Numbered from the stretch's first letter, positions 32,996-44,696 are shown. The stretch is DNA of 64,000 nucleotides from Plutella xylostella (GCF_932276165.1 NC_064009.1:7254001-7318000), one strand, 5' to 3'. Notes: generated from the sequence alone by a model not told the origin. Numbers and translations are program-made.

Positions 32996-35900
32996 ATGAT
33001 TCGGATTCGCAAGTGCGTCGTAGATGGCTGCAAATCTGATGTGGGATCTAAAACCTCCCGGTGGCCGCATGACCCTCGAGTTTCAGATGTTTGGTTGGAC
33101 ACTCTCAAACCATATTGTTCCGGGTTGATGGGCCTACCTAGATATCGTCTCAGGGAAAAAGTTGTAAGTTTGCATTCTTATCAGTACCTAATATAACACA
33201 TGAGGCTTATTATCTACTTATCTTATACAATATATAATGTATATTCATACTTACACAATATGCTGATGACTGTAGTCCCCAAAGGTGTAGTCAGAGGTGA
33301 CTCGAAAGCGAGCCACCCGCTTTTCGCTGAATATTTGTACTAAATAGCCGTCTTTGAATGACTACAATGTACTTAGGGTACACAATCTAGACATATTATA
33401 CAGGATTCCTCACAGTGTTTTCCTTCGCCATAAGATTATACATTGTATTGAAATTCAAAGAACTCATTGGTACTTACCTACCTATACCTATTGGATTTGA
33501 ACCCACATCTCTGGTGTGAGAAGTGGGCGCTTACCGGATTGAGCTACCATCACTCCTTATCTTTTAGGTATATCAGTAAGATACATTTCATACTGGTTTT
33601 GGTGTTAGTGTCACATGTCCCCGGGGTGAAAGGATTAGCCAGTCAGATAATATGTTGTCACTGACTGCCCAGGGTGTTCTAGATGGCATGGATACATTTA
33701 TTTAACATTCAGTTGGTACATCACCCTTGGATACAATCAATTTTTATGTGTAATACTTATGTCTAACATGATTGAAAATTTCAGGTGTGTTTGAAGCATT
33801 TTGAACCCAAAAGTTTCACAAGAGGAAGGAGGCACTACATGGCTGTACCATCTTTATTTACAGCTGAGGAAATTTCATCTGGCAAGCCAAAATATGAAAG
33901 TAAGTAGTAGTAACCTACTTACTAATATAGAGTCAATTAGAGTGAAATTGTTTAGTTAAAATAATAAAATGACTCACAGCATCAGTCTGCCAACATTAAA
34001 AAAAAACTCAAGTTTTGGTTAATGTAATAGTTGCCCATATGCCACTCACTTTCAAGGAGCTCCTCATTCATCACTTCCTATGATTCTTCCTTCATTATCA
34101 TACCCTACTTGTAAAAATTTCAGGCTTGAGGGTGTCACATACTACATTTACCAGTATTTCTTTATAGAGCATACCACCAATGCAGTTGTAGATTTTATAA
34201 ACTATGTTGAATCTTGTTTCCTATTGAATGATTATTATAATTATCATTGTTTTACATTTTATTTTATAGATTTCCACTCCATGCATGCTAAATGGGATCA
34301 CGATTATGCAAAGAAAATACCTCTCAATGCACCTCTGGAAACTACCAAAAGACATCTGTCAGGATCAGAACGTATGTACTCGTAACATACTATTTATTAC
34401 TTACATTATACCTAATTATTATCTAAGACATACCCTATCTTAATTTGAATTTTTGTTAAGTAATTGTTTATATTACAGTGGAAGACATTATAAAAGTGTT
34501 AAATACAGTGAACCTTGAGCATTCATATGCACTGCCACCCAATAAAAAAAAGAAGTTTAATACTGGTACTTCACTTTAATTATAATTACCTAGTAGTTGT
34601 TATTTTATTGTGTGTATGTATATATTTCTAGTATAATCCATTTGTCCTTACTTGGCACTAAAGGTAAACAATCTTAGTGTGTCTTTTTATTAGAATTTAT
34701 TTAAAAATTAGGTTTTAAAATGAAACATAACAAACAATGGAATACTTACTAGCAAAAATGATTAATTTCGTATTTAACCATTTATTTTAATGTAGAGTAC
34801 TTGTTTAATAATATTTTGATTAAAAGACACAATCAAAGTATGGTGCAATCCGTGCAATCGAATGTATTATTGTATGATAGTTATTGTAGTAAGCAGTGCA
34901 TACAGTAGTGTAGTATTATAGTTAGTATGACCATTACCGCCCTAAGGCATGCGCGCGGCGAGACGGTAGGAGAAATCGGCTACTTCGTCTGGCACGCTCG
35001 TGGCGGCCCCGCCCCGCACATCCCCCGCAGTGCACAGCGGTAATGGTCACACTATAATAGTAGCAAGTATAATATAAAGTATATGCACTGAAAGAAAACT
35101 AAAGTACCTTAGAAAGTTTTAGAAACCTGTTTTTTAATCTCGGATACTAAGTTCAGGTGAAATATCGTTCGTTCGGTGACATATCGGCAGGACAATCGGC
35201 TGTTGATGAACCGTTCAGAATTTGAATCATTGATGAACCGACAAATCAGTATCCGAGATTTTAAAAAAAATATTAGTTGTAGCAATAGTTTTTAGCAAAA
35301 GACTTATGTTAGATAGAACAAACCTATTATTTTGATGACATTTTAGAAAAAACCTATTATTATAATCTTAATTAAAAAAAACTATTTCTAATTTTAGATG
35401 GTAACGACACTAATGGCTCGTGTGGTTCTAACTCGCAGAGAGAGTTAGATAATTTTAACATATCCGCAGCAACAGACAGTAAGTAGTTCATTACATTTTT
35501 TTTTTAGGTATTGCCAATTTCATATTTGATAATTAAACTATTGATTCAACTCAACTGCAACTATTCTAGGTTTTGCCCAAGAGCTTTGTTTCGAAAATCC
35601 TACATTAAAATTTGGAATTCGACATTCTACTTCTGTCGAATTGAACAATTTATTTCTTCCCAAAAGAGAGATTTAACTCTATTACTTCTGAAAATCACTG
35701 TTTTCAGTTTCAGGAACCATTCCTGATGATATTACGACCGCAGAATGTACTGTTCGTATTCCGGAAGTCATATCTCCTAGCTGTTCAAGAAGGTCCAATG
35801 TGACATTAGGTAAGCCTACGACGTAGAGTGATTTAAGTTTTTATGCACTTTTTATCCCAGAAGCGAAGCTGGCGGAGAAGTTAGTGTATTATATTTATTT

Positions 35901-38900
35901 ATTAGAAAAAAACACTCCCCAATTTAATCAAAAATACTCTTTCAATTTAAGGTCCAGGTAGGGTATCGTTTTTTTTTTAAGCTATAAATCCGCCTATTAT
36001 TAGTTCTTAGTTCGAATAATACTATCTAAAGGTATTTATTATTTTAAGTAAAATACTAAAATATTTTATTTTCTACTTTTCAGAAACCAAGACGGCAAGG
36101 AAAAGACTTATAAAAAGTGTACAACAATTAACCCCCAGATGCAAGAAAATGTACCAAAAATGCTCGACTATACTGAAATCCCGTCGCCGTATAGTTCAGT
36201 CATACCAGGAGCGAATAGAAAAAGCTGAAAAACTAAATCAGAACAAATCTTTTTCTGAGCTTGTAGAGAAACTGACTCCTCAAGCCAAGACATTCCTTAA
36301 AATGCAGGTCACGCTCGCCAATAAACACATAAAAAGACGGAGGTTCACAACTGAACAGAAACTCTTGGCTCTATCACTCCAAAAGCAAAGTCCGAAAGGA
36401 TATAAATTGCTGCACAAGATATTTATCTTGCCTAGCAGGCGCACTCTAAGAAAATTTACTCATCATATTTCTCTTGCACCGGGAATAAATGAAAACATAT
36501 TTACACAACTAAAGGAGTCAGTTCGGAATTGGGATGACAAAAAAAAGTGCTGTTCCATTGTGTTTGATGAAGTGGCGTTGACACCTCATTTGACATTCTT
36601 AGAATCTGAAGATCGCATTGACGGTTTTGTGAATTTTGGTGCCGAAGTGGAAAGGAAACTATGCGATCATGCCCTTGTTTTTATGGTTCGAGGTATATGC
36701 ACTTCATGGAGACAGCCCATAGCTTATTATTTATGTGAAGGAACAACTCCAACTATTAAGTTGAAAAACATTTTAAAGGTACTTACGTATTTATTTTGAA
36801 GTTTAATCTTTAGTATTTTTAATTAAATTAAATTTTAATTTAATTAAATGACATCAAGGTTAAATTAACATTTAAGGTAGTTTCTCTCCAACCCGTTCAA
36901 TCTTTCCGCCCTGTTAAAATTATGTATTGTAACAATCAGGGATATGAAGATACAACTTTAAGTTGTAATATTTAAAAACATTACTGCCATTTATAAATAA
37001 ATATGTTTCCAATATTGCAGGAAGTAGTAACTGCTGTCTCTCAAACGGGACTTCTTCCAAAAGCGCTAGTATGCGACCAAGGGTCGACGTTTCAATCCTG
37101 CATGAACAGTATGCGAGCAGATACTCGCAGATGTCAATTGCTCCGTAATGATCCCCCAAGTAAGTACCTGGAATTCCTAACTGTCCAAAATATGACTATA
37201 CACAGGTGTCTTACGGCCTCGATGCCACATGAAGGGTGTACAATATCTAGCAAGAATATAGATGTAGGGTACTAACTCGCGATAACCTCTCTTATTCCAT
37301 AATTGTTAATATTGAGAGTGAGCGACAACTCTGTTTTAAAGTGGGATTTTGAAACTTTGCTGTAGTAGTTAGTGACCCTGATTGCTATCCCGAAGGTCCT
37401 AAGTTCGATTACAGACCGGGCCGGTAATTTGTTTTAATGTCAGATACTCTGGTCTTGGGAGTTAATATGTACCCATGTATCTGTTTAGATATATCAGCTG
37501 TTCGATACCTATATTACAGTCTCTCCCTAGTTTAGATGAATGGCTGTGTGTGAGATGTTCCTACACTTTAACTATAAAAAATCCTATGTCTTTTTCAGAT
37601 AACAAAGTGGAGATTGATGGTCATGCGCTGAACATAATTTTCGACCCTCCGCACCTCATTAAAGGGATACGGAATAACTTTTTAAACAAAGATATGATGT
37701 TTAAAGGAAATATAGCTAGATGGAGTGACATTGTCGAAGTGTACAAAAATGACTGCCACGTAGGAGAAATTAGAATGCTTCATAAATTAACAGATGAACA
37801 TGTCATCCCAGATAAAATAAGGAAAATGAAAGTTAAAAACTGTACACAAGTCCTCAGCGAGCGAACCGCTGCAATGCTCTTGTTTACATCCAATTATGGT
37901 TTGTATATTTTCGTTTATTAAACTACTAAAGACTTGTTATTTTCATCACGTCGATCAAATATCTGCAATAAAAAGTGTTGTTGTCTACTATAGGCTATTT
38001 TTCAAATATTATTCTAGTGCTAAATGGTTATTATTAGTGTAAGATAATAGGCAGATCATTAAACCTAGTCAGAGAAGGCCTTTGGGCAGCTTGAAAACAT
38101 CTGGTTGCCCACTTACCCTGTAACTCTCTCAGCACAATTACCAACCCGCACTAGGCCAGCGTGGTGCATTAGGCCTAAACCCTTCCTTCATTGGAATGAG
38201 ACCCGTGCCGGAGATGACGACCTGATGCGCATTGGTTTCTAACTTTTGACCGCTGTGCCAAGGGTTCTGAGTTCGACCGGCAGGGGTACATATTTGTTTA
38301 AAAAATCATTTTATAATTAATGTTAAGTAATTTCTCTAACGCGCCCGCCAAGCGTATGGACCACGAAAATTGGGTTATTTTCGGGGAGGCCCTAATTTCA
38401 CTGTATGAAGATCAGGTATCATTATATGCACCTCGGTAGTGCTGTGATGGATGCTTTAGAGGGCATAATGTCATCATCATCGTCAGCTAATCCACTGCTG
38501 GACATAGACCTCTCCCAAGGAGCGCCAAAACACTCTGTCCCCGGCCTTCCGCATCCAGCCACTACCGGCTACCCGCCTAAGGTCGTCGGTCCAGCTGGTA
38601 GGAGGGCGTCCCACGCTGCATTTGCCTGTTCCTGGTCTCCACTCGAGAACTCGTATACCCTAACGGTTATCGGTTTTTCGGCAGATATGACCAGCAGACT
38701 TCAGATTGCATATTTGACAGCTATATCGGTAACCTTAGTCCTCTAACGGATAACCTCATTTCTGATACGATCCATCAGAGAAACCCCAAGCATAGCTGTC
38801 TCCATAGCACTCTGAGCTACTTTAGGAGCGCTATTAATATGTTACGATTAATAGCATACTAATTAAATTATATTTTTTCCCTCAGGCACGCATGCAGATG

Positions 38901-40518
38901 GTTCGTTGGTTAGTTCAACCATGAAGAATACTGCGGAAGCAGTCCTATTTTTTGATCGAGTATTTGACAGCGTGAACGGGTAAATACCTATATAAATATT
39001 AAAAATGCTATAGTAATAAGGGCCTGTTTCACAATGTCTGGATAATGGCCTGTCTTTTAACCTATCGGTTAAAAGACATGCTGTCACTGTCTAAAAAATA
39101 ATGATAGAGTGTGACAGCTTGTATTTTAACCGACAGGTAGCCATTATCAGACATTGTGAAACAGGAAACATTTAAAAACCTATATCGCTAAAACTATTAT
39201 AGATATCGAAAATATATCATAACATTGCTTTTGTATTGCTTTAACTTCAAATATTATTTTGCGCGAATAAAAAATATATGATCATACCAATTACAAGTTT
39301 CCTCATGGTGTTTTCCTCTTTGCCCACGTGGAAAAAATTCATAGGTAAGGTAGAGCGTCAAAATTTCATGAATCATGTACATGGATATAGTTTTGATATT
39401 TATCTGAACAATACCTACACTTCAAATATTTTCGAGAATAAATATGTAAGTAAAATTTGATAAATTACAGGTCCCGTGGTGGCTCGGCTCCCGGCAAGAT
39501 GCGAGGACCGGTTAAAGAAATAAATGGAGAGTGCAAACATCTGGACTTTTGGAAGGAGAGTATTAGAGTTTTGCAGGATCTATACTATGTAGATACTAAT
39601 GTTGGTGATCGAAAAAGGGTACCCAGTGTAAAAAACTGGATAACAACATTAGAAAGTTTTATAAATTTGTGGGTTGAGCTTAAAGATATGGGTGTAAGCT
39701 TTTTTTACACTCGTAATTTAAATCAGGACCCGTTAGAGAATTTTTTTGGCCGAATACGCGCACTTAATTATAGGAATGTTAATCCTGACCCTTATTCGTT
39801 CATCTGCTCCTTTAAGTCTCTGTTAGTGACTGATGTCCTCGGCCCACATTCTCCGAACTCTAATTGCGAGGAGGATATGGGGGAGGCTATCTTTAATAAG
39901 GGATTAATGTTCGAAGTCCATGGTGCTCCAGCTAGTTTGCCTGTTGCAGGCCCTTCCCGTGAGCCGCGAGCATCTCCGTCGCCGTCGCTGCTGCAGCAGG
40001 CGCGCGAGGAGACGCAGAACGTCCGCTCTTCTGCCTTCACTGCCGGATTTGTATCACGCCAACTTATTAAAAAGATACCTTGCACTGATTGTCGAAAAAC
40101 AATGTTGACTACCGAAATTACTGATGTACATGACTGGGTTACACAAAGAGAGCGTAGGCTTTTAAAGGGAAGAAACTTAAAGTATCCAAATACTAAATTT
40201 ATCATTTTGTTCCGGAAATTAGTAACTTGCATTAATCAATATTTAGAATATCATAGTCACCAAAAGAGTGTAGTAAAATATATTAAAGTAGAATTTCTAA
40301 AATCAGCAGATGTAAGCTGGTTGGGATGTAGTCAGCATTGTCGAGAACTACTAGATATGTTTGTCAGTCTGGTGTGCCGAGTTCAAATTCACAATTGGTG
40401 CAATTGTATCAATAAAATTATGAAAGGGTCATTTTTAGGCAAAATGTCATCATCATCTATGACCCCTATGCAAGAAATTGCATTTAAAAAATATACTACG
40501 TTAAGAGTTAAAAAGTAG
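32996..40518 (+). CDS. THAP-domain P-element/THAP9-like transposase gene, 11 coding exons, 974 aa
   Basis: Exons: 32996-33163, 33785-33899, 34270-34371, 34479-34565, 35398-35478, 35714-35809 (or from 35708), 36084-36778, 37021-37159, 37599-37898, 38886-38979, 39471-40518. Every junction has GT/AG, phases agree, and the sum is 2925 nt without an internal stop. A 5'-UTR intron (32900-32986) is likely. THAP zinc finger: residues 1-81 (C7, C12, C58, H61, AVPSLF at 76-81), split over exons 1-2. A charged, probably coiled-coil stretch lies in the first half of exon 7. RNase-H-like catalytic core: FDE with D378, CDQG with D467, and QDPLENFFG with D712 and E715, matching the D, D, DxxE order known from Drosophila P transposase (751 aa) and human THAP9 (903 aa). 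C-terminal AGFVSRQ...CTDC also fits. No terminal inverted repeats were found, so it may be a domesticated host gene or an old element. Confidence 0.88.
33271..33559 (-). mobile_element. tRNA-derived SINE in intron 1 of the THAP gene
   Basis: On the minus strand it reads GATGGTAGCTCAATCCGGTA (A box) and GGTTCAAATCC (B box), followed by ACCAATGAGTTCTTTG and GGCGAAGGAAAACACTGTGA. It is the same family as 1096-1436 with a different 3' part (GCGAAAAGCGGGTGGCTCG). Confidence 0.75.
34914..35059. mobile_element. MITE with GC-rich core, in THAP gene intron 4
   Basis: Ends TATTATAGTTAGTATGACC...ATTACCGC and the inverse GCGGTAATGGTCACACTATAATA, shown in part. The core is strikingly GC-rich (GCATGCGCGCGGCGAGACGG, GGCGGCCCCGCCCCGCAC) in an AT-rich intron. 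Confidence 0.7.
35130..35268. mobile_element. MITE with AATCTCGGATACT ends, in THAP gene intron 4
   Basis: TTTTTTAATCTCGGATACT is mirrored as AGTATCCGAGATTTTAAAA; internal GTTGATGAACCG / TTGATGAACCG repeats. No coding capacity. Confidence 0.7.
37361..37480 (+). repeat. Decayed tRNA-type SINE in THAP gene intron 8
   Basis: GTAGTTAGTGACCCTGATTG, GGTCCTAAGTTCGATTAC and TCTGGTCTTGGGAGT match the second tRNA-SINE family with many changes. Confidence 0.55.
38060..38215 (+). repeat. SINE3 3'-part fragment in THAP gene intron 9
   Basis: ACCTAGTCAGAGAAGGCCTT through GGCCTAAACCCTTCCTTCAT matches the distal half of the 5S-SINE at 58979-59359, with a deletion in the CAACCCGCAC segment. Confidence 0.7.
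38225..38400 (+). repeat. Decayed tRNA-type SINE in THAP gene intron 9
   Basis: TTCTGAGTTCGACCGGCAGG, ATATTTGTTTAAAA and GCCCGCCAAGCGTATGGA match the second tRNA-SINE family, followed by a diverged tail. Confidence 0.5.
38480..38826 (-). pseudogene. RTE-type LINE reverse-transcriptase C-terminus, in THAP gene intron 9
   Basis: The minus strand reads AMETAMLGVSLMDRIRNEVI, then after two in-frame stops (TAG, TGA) and a decayed piece, SVGRPPTSWTDDLRRVAGSG, then FWRSLGEVYVQQW. These motifs are diagnostic of the C-terminus of lepidopteran RTE LINE ORFs. It is 5'-truncated and inactive. Confidence 0.85.
39019..39166. mobile_element. MITE (CCTGTTTCACAATGTCTG family) in THAP gene intron 10
   Basis: Clean copy: GGGCCTGTTTCACAATGTCT...GACATTGTGAAACAGG. 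It contains the inner palindromic GTCTTTTAACCTATCGGTTAAAAGAC, quoted here over its 14-base halves. The same family is interrupted by another MITE at 6938-7244. Confidence 0.75.
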
Positions 40519-40696
40519 GTTGACTTTATAATCATTGTTAAATCGTATTTTTTGTTTCAGATCGCCTAGCAGTATTAGTTAGTTGATATATTTTATAAGA
40601 TTTTACATTGTTATTATTTTTAATTCACTTATTTAACATGAATTGTATTTTTTTAATAATAAGTTAATGATTAATTAGCTGTTATTATGTTAATGA

Positions 40697-41090
40697 ATTT
40701 GAAGTTGTAAATTAATTTTAAGTGACTTTGTTAATGTCTTAACTGTATTTTTGTTTACTTACTATTTTGAATAACATATAATATATTTAAGTTGTTAATT
40801 CATTGTAAAAGGCACTTATTCAGTTTTTAAAGCTTTATTTTTGTACAAGCACAAATCATAAGTATTTATTAAATTTTGGTAAATATTGGCAATCGCTGAA
40901 GAATGTATTTTTTATAATTAGGTGATGTATATTTTTGTTTGTGCATTGTAAGTGGTAAATTAATTTTAAGTGCTATTAATTTAGTTATTTTAAAACTGTT
41001 TTAGTTTACTTAAGTTGTTAATTCATAAGTGACCGATATTTAGTTAAATTTAAAGCTGTATTTTTGTACTTGCTCTATTAATAAATTTAA
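40697..41090 (+). repeat. Imperfect direct duplication in the THAP gene 3' UTR
   Basis: GTAAATTAATTTTAAGTG...GTTGTTAATTCAT...TTAAAGCTTTATTTTTGTAC at about 40705-40855 recurs with changes at about 40950-41080. AATAAA candidates follow (41090-41096), so the transcript could end after the second copy. Confidence 0.6.
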
Positions 41091-41099
41091 TTTAGGTAA

Positions 41100-41801
41100 A
41101 TTGCACTATGGATCTTTAATATACCTATGTAATCATTGTTTTATTAACTGTTTTAACCTTATTGTACAAAATAATACCACAACGCTTATTTTATTATTGT
41201 ATAGAATATTGATAAGTTAATTATGTACCCTCTTGTACAAAGAAAAGTTATATATTTTTGTTCCTTTTGTAACACTTATTCATGTAGTGATAGTAACATT
41301 TGTTATATTATTTATAATAAATTGTTGTATAAGTTGTACCTACTTTCGTTTCATTTACAGGAGATTTACAGCTTTGTTTTATTACTGGGTATAATAAAAA
41401 CTGAAACAGAGCCATCTAGCGGCCACCGTAAAAAAAATAAAACAAAGAGTATATAATGCAATCATTTCAATGTGAGGGCTTAAAACTGACATCTGTCATC
41501 CAGGGTGGGGTGTACAAGCTCACTAACGACCGGACTGTTCTATGGCAGATACCTATCTGTACTATAGTACATAGGCTGTCTAATCTGTGATCTTGTTCTC
41601 AAGCATAAATTGCGCATGGCTTCATGATTTTAATTTAAGCGAATCCTAGAAAATATAACATAGTAAGTAAATATTTTAACGCTTAAAAATACCAACATAG
41701 GTATACGTGTATAATGTATACCTTTATATAGGTAGTAAATAAATATTACGTATAATCGTTAAAACGCAAAAGCGTCTTCTGTAGCCTGCTCTACCTAATG
41801 C
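41100..41801. other. Gene-free spacer after the THAP gene
   Basis: No gene or known repeat recognised. It contains ACTGACATCTGTCATCC near 41488, resembling the fold-back core motif. Confidence 0.35.
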
Positions 41802-43056
41802 GGCAAGTTACTTGGCGACCCTCCTTGCGGGGTGAAAGAAGTGGCGGGGGCGAGGTAGCACGACATGCTACACACGTAGAAAAGTGTGCCCGGATTAATC
41901 TCGCGATAGCTTGTAACTATTTCTGACGTAAGTAAAATTTTATTCTATGAGTGTTCCCGTAAATGTCATATTTAGCTTAAAATTTATAGTTTGACAGCAT
42001 TAAAATTTGGATGTTTACCTTCAGAATATCTACCAATTTGAATTTATTTATGTAAAAGTGTTTTATTTTATAAATCAATTTCCATGTCACTTTCATGTTC
42101 ACTCTCTGTTTGAACTTGTTCATCATCGTCGTCATCCGCATCTTCATCATCGTTTTCATTAACTTCAATTATAAATCTAAGACAAAAACCAATTTATGTT
42201 TAATTTACATTAAATTATAAATAAACAATAACATACCTGTCCAATACATCGTCAAATACTGTATCACATTTATAATATTCGTCTTAATTTTTTATGACAT
42301 GGTCGTCACAATTTCTCCACTTTTCAGGCGAATAATTAGAGAAAAGCAACTCTAAGTCTTTTATCTCTTTATCTAAGTTAGAGTCAATCGACGTTCTTGC
42401 GAGCTCGTCTTTCACGTACCGCCACACAAGTTCAATAGGATTTAATTCCGGGTGGTATGGGGGTAGGCGAAGCACGATATGACCATTTTCTTTCAAAATT
42501 TCATCAATTTTGTAATTTTTCTCTGTGTTTTGCTCATTAATTACTTTCATTAAATCACATAAATTTTGGTTGCTTTCCTAGTTACAAGAACTGACAACTG
42601 ACGCACTGTCATATGGACTCTTCGTCTTTGTTGTTTACTTTTTCGTATCTGACTGCGCAGTACCAACCTTTAGCCGCGTAGCATGACTGATCCGGTACGC
42701 TGTTCTACAAGAAGCCCCTATATTGAGACATTATACGATTTGTTGTTTTTAACGTTATTTTGTTGACGAATTATAGATACCTAATAATAATATAATGATA
42801 ATATTAAAAAGGCCTCAACACTCATCCTAAGACTAATGGTCTCAGGATCAATGATCTCATGTGGGTCGCACTCAAATTATGACAGACTATATAAGACATG
42901 TGGCCGCCTCGGCTGCGCGGCCGAGACTGCCGTAACAATGACATTCAATGCACGCGTTGCCCTTCCCCGCTACCCTCCCGCTTCCCGCTGTCGTCTTGGG
43001 TACCTCGTCCCCTCCGCGTCTTTCACCCCGCAAGGAGGGTCGCCAAGCAACTTGCC
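41802..43056 (-). mobile_element. IS630/Tc1-mariner-like element, internally deleted, copy 1
   Basis: Inverted ends GGCAAGTTACTTGGCGACCC and the inverse GGGTCGCCAAGCAACTTGCC, each with CTCCTTGCGGGGTGAAAG next to it. It is the same element as 61401-62761, in the opposite orientation. It keeps only the C-terminal transposase exons (42550-42068); the first catalytic aspartates are absent, so it is non-autonomous. Confidence 0.85.
42068..42550 (-). pseudogene. C-terminal fragment of an IS630-like DDE transposase
   Basis: An 88-codon frame (42550-42284) contains LRLPPYHPELNPIELVW, the last catalytic block of IS630/Tc1-mariner (DDE_3) transposases with its glutamate in PIE, plus a downstream KDELAR motif. 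A stop at 42286-42284 interrupts it, but translation beyond reads DEYYKCDTVFDDVLDR to a donor (GTATGT), and an acidic tail exon ends EHESDMEIDL at 42068. The second copy (61896-62495) has the same stop. Confidence 0.85.
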
Positions 43057-43402
43057 AATCTATAGTTATTTGATTTGACATTGTAACCGTGTTAATGTAA
43101 CCTAAATATAAAGTAAGAGCTATTAGGAATAATCTATCACTATCAAGATGCGGCGCGGCGCGATATGCCATCGCGAGACAAGTGGAAATATCTACTCCAG
43201 GACGAAAGCAGAAGATCAATCTTCTGTCTCTGTCACACAAGTTTATTTTTCACGAGTGGAAGTAAATTTTCATTGTTTACATTAGCTATGAAAGTAACAG
43301 CTTTATTGCATTTTAGTTATTCCCCAAGAGCTTCTGTTTGGCGCAGGATATCAGGAGTAGAAATTGACATTGGTATAGTTACTCGACAATAAAATCTATA
43401 TA
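43057..43402. other. Short spacer without a gene
   Basis: Frames at 43165-43392 have no splice or motif support. No repeat assigned. Confidence 0.35.
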
Positions 43403-43874
43403 CAGTGAAACCTGGTTAAGTGGGACCTGGATAAGTGAGAAACCTCCATAGCTGGAACTCATGCTGAGGTCCCAACACTTTGGCACTGAATTACCTCTCT
43501 GTTAGTGGGACGGAGCCTCTATAACGGGGATTTGTTCTTTCGATTTATCATAATAGTTACCTCTATAACTGAGACAGCGAGTAAATTTTATATACATAAA
43601 CCTCTGTAACTGAGATAACATTGTTTGTATTACTCATTCTTATTCTACCCACAAATTCCACACGTAATTCCAAGTACGTAATTTGAGCTTCAGTTCAGTT
43701 CAGTTCAATGTATTTATTAATCAATTACCTACAGTTTTAGTTTCGCTTTACTATCATACAGATTTTTTAATTTTAAAATGCCAAAACGAAAGCTACCATC
43801 GTTATCATTACGTGAAAAACTGAATTTAATATCCTTTTATGAAAGTGCTGAATTTTCTCTTCGAGTGACGTATC
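43403..43874 (+). mobile_element. Truncated pogo/Tigger-like transposon 5' end
   Basis: Starts CAGTGAAACCTGGTTAAGTG after TA, with repeated ACCTCTRTAACTGAGA units, as in pogo/Tigger ends. At 43778 an ATG opens MPKRKLPSLSLREKLNLISF, the N-terminus of a CENP-B-type helix-turn-helix transposase. It is cut off at 43874 by the next element; no distal half was found. Confidence 0.7.
43778..43874 (+). pseudogene. N-terminal fragment of pogo-like transposase
   Basis: About 32 codons matching a CENP-B_N/pogo DNA-binding start (MPKRK...LREKLNLI). After 43874 the frame runs into the adjoining element and loses homology. Confidence 0.65.
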
Positions 43875-44372
43875 CAGTAGGGCGAGCACAGGATTCGATA
43901 CTAATTTTCGATACTACACAAACACATGGAAATCGACTATGGTATCGAAAGCGTATAGATTCGAAATTCATTCACCTATCGACTATGGTATCGAAAACGT
44001 ATTCGAAATTCTTTGCCCATATAAATTTGACATTTTAGCGATTACGAACCCAATGAGCCGTTTTCCTTGACAGCTGTCAGTTGAGCTTTTGGGTAAGCCG
44101 ATAGATGGCGTGAAAACGCAGGGTACCAACTGTCAAAAATTACATAGAGAGCAAAGAGTACTAAACTCAGAATAAGAACTCACTAGTTGTGATTAAATGT
44201 CGGGTGGTAGCGCGAGCCATCCTTCCGAGGCTCAGACTGCATGTGGCTTGGGATAGTGCTAAGTATTCTGTGAATAGTTCTACCCGCGCCGTCACGTAGT
44301 GTTCTTTTCTCTATGCGCGCCGTTTGAACGGGTGCTGCGTGCGAGAACTGATTTTCTATTTTTATTTATTGT

Positions 44373-44696
44373 ATGATCCTGAATAAGATCCCAAAGAAAT
44401 ACTTACAAGACAAGATGAGAATGTGTGCCGTCGCAACTTGTAAAAATAAAGGACATCATAAATTTCCAAATGATGAAAGCCAGGCGCAACAATGGATTAA
44501 GGCGACTCGGATAAATGTGCGAAAAATTGATTGGAAACTGCGAAAACATTCATGGTTGTGTTCGGATCATTTCATACCAAGTGATTTTCATTCACGTTCT
44601 GAGGGTTTGAAAGTTGGTACAACCCCAGACAACGCCATCTATTTCTCCAAAAAGGAACTTTTTTTTTTTTTAACAAACGCCTCATTTGACGCATAG
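44373..44696 (+). CDS. THAP zinc-finger protein (107 codons; start at 44415 also possible)
   Basis: THAP domain: CAVATC near the start (Cx4C), HKFP, WIKATRI, and CSDHF with the final Cx2H, then an FHSRSEGL segment. The invariant tryptophan and FP motif are present, while the AVPTIF-like end is replaced by KVGTTPDNAIYF. The frame stops soon after a T-run (about 44658-44671). The full finger would bind DNA; without a catalytic part it could act as an end-binding competitor or be a leftover exon. It does not share recent identity with the THAP gene at 32996-40518. Confidence 0.65.
   Translation: MILNKIPKKYLQDKMRMCAVATCKNKGHHKFPNDESQAQQWIKATRINVRKIDWKLRKHSWLCSDHFIPSDFHSRSEGLKVGTTPDNAIYFSKKELFFFLTNASFDA

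Noticed and set aside
31980..41800. Terminal inverted repeats around the THAP9-like gene
   Set aside because: I compared the flanks by eye, including CACGGGGGGGACTCTGGC near 32075 and CAGGGTGGGGTGTAC near 41502, and found no convincing inverted match.
41977..42168. 63-codon methionine/lysine-rich frame, also at 62395-62586
   Set aside because: It is an out-of-frame reading of the acidic transposase tail exon.
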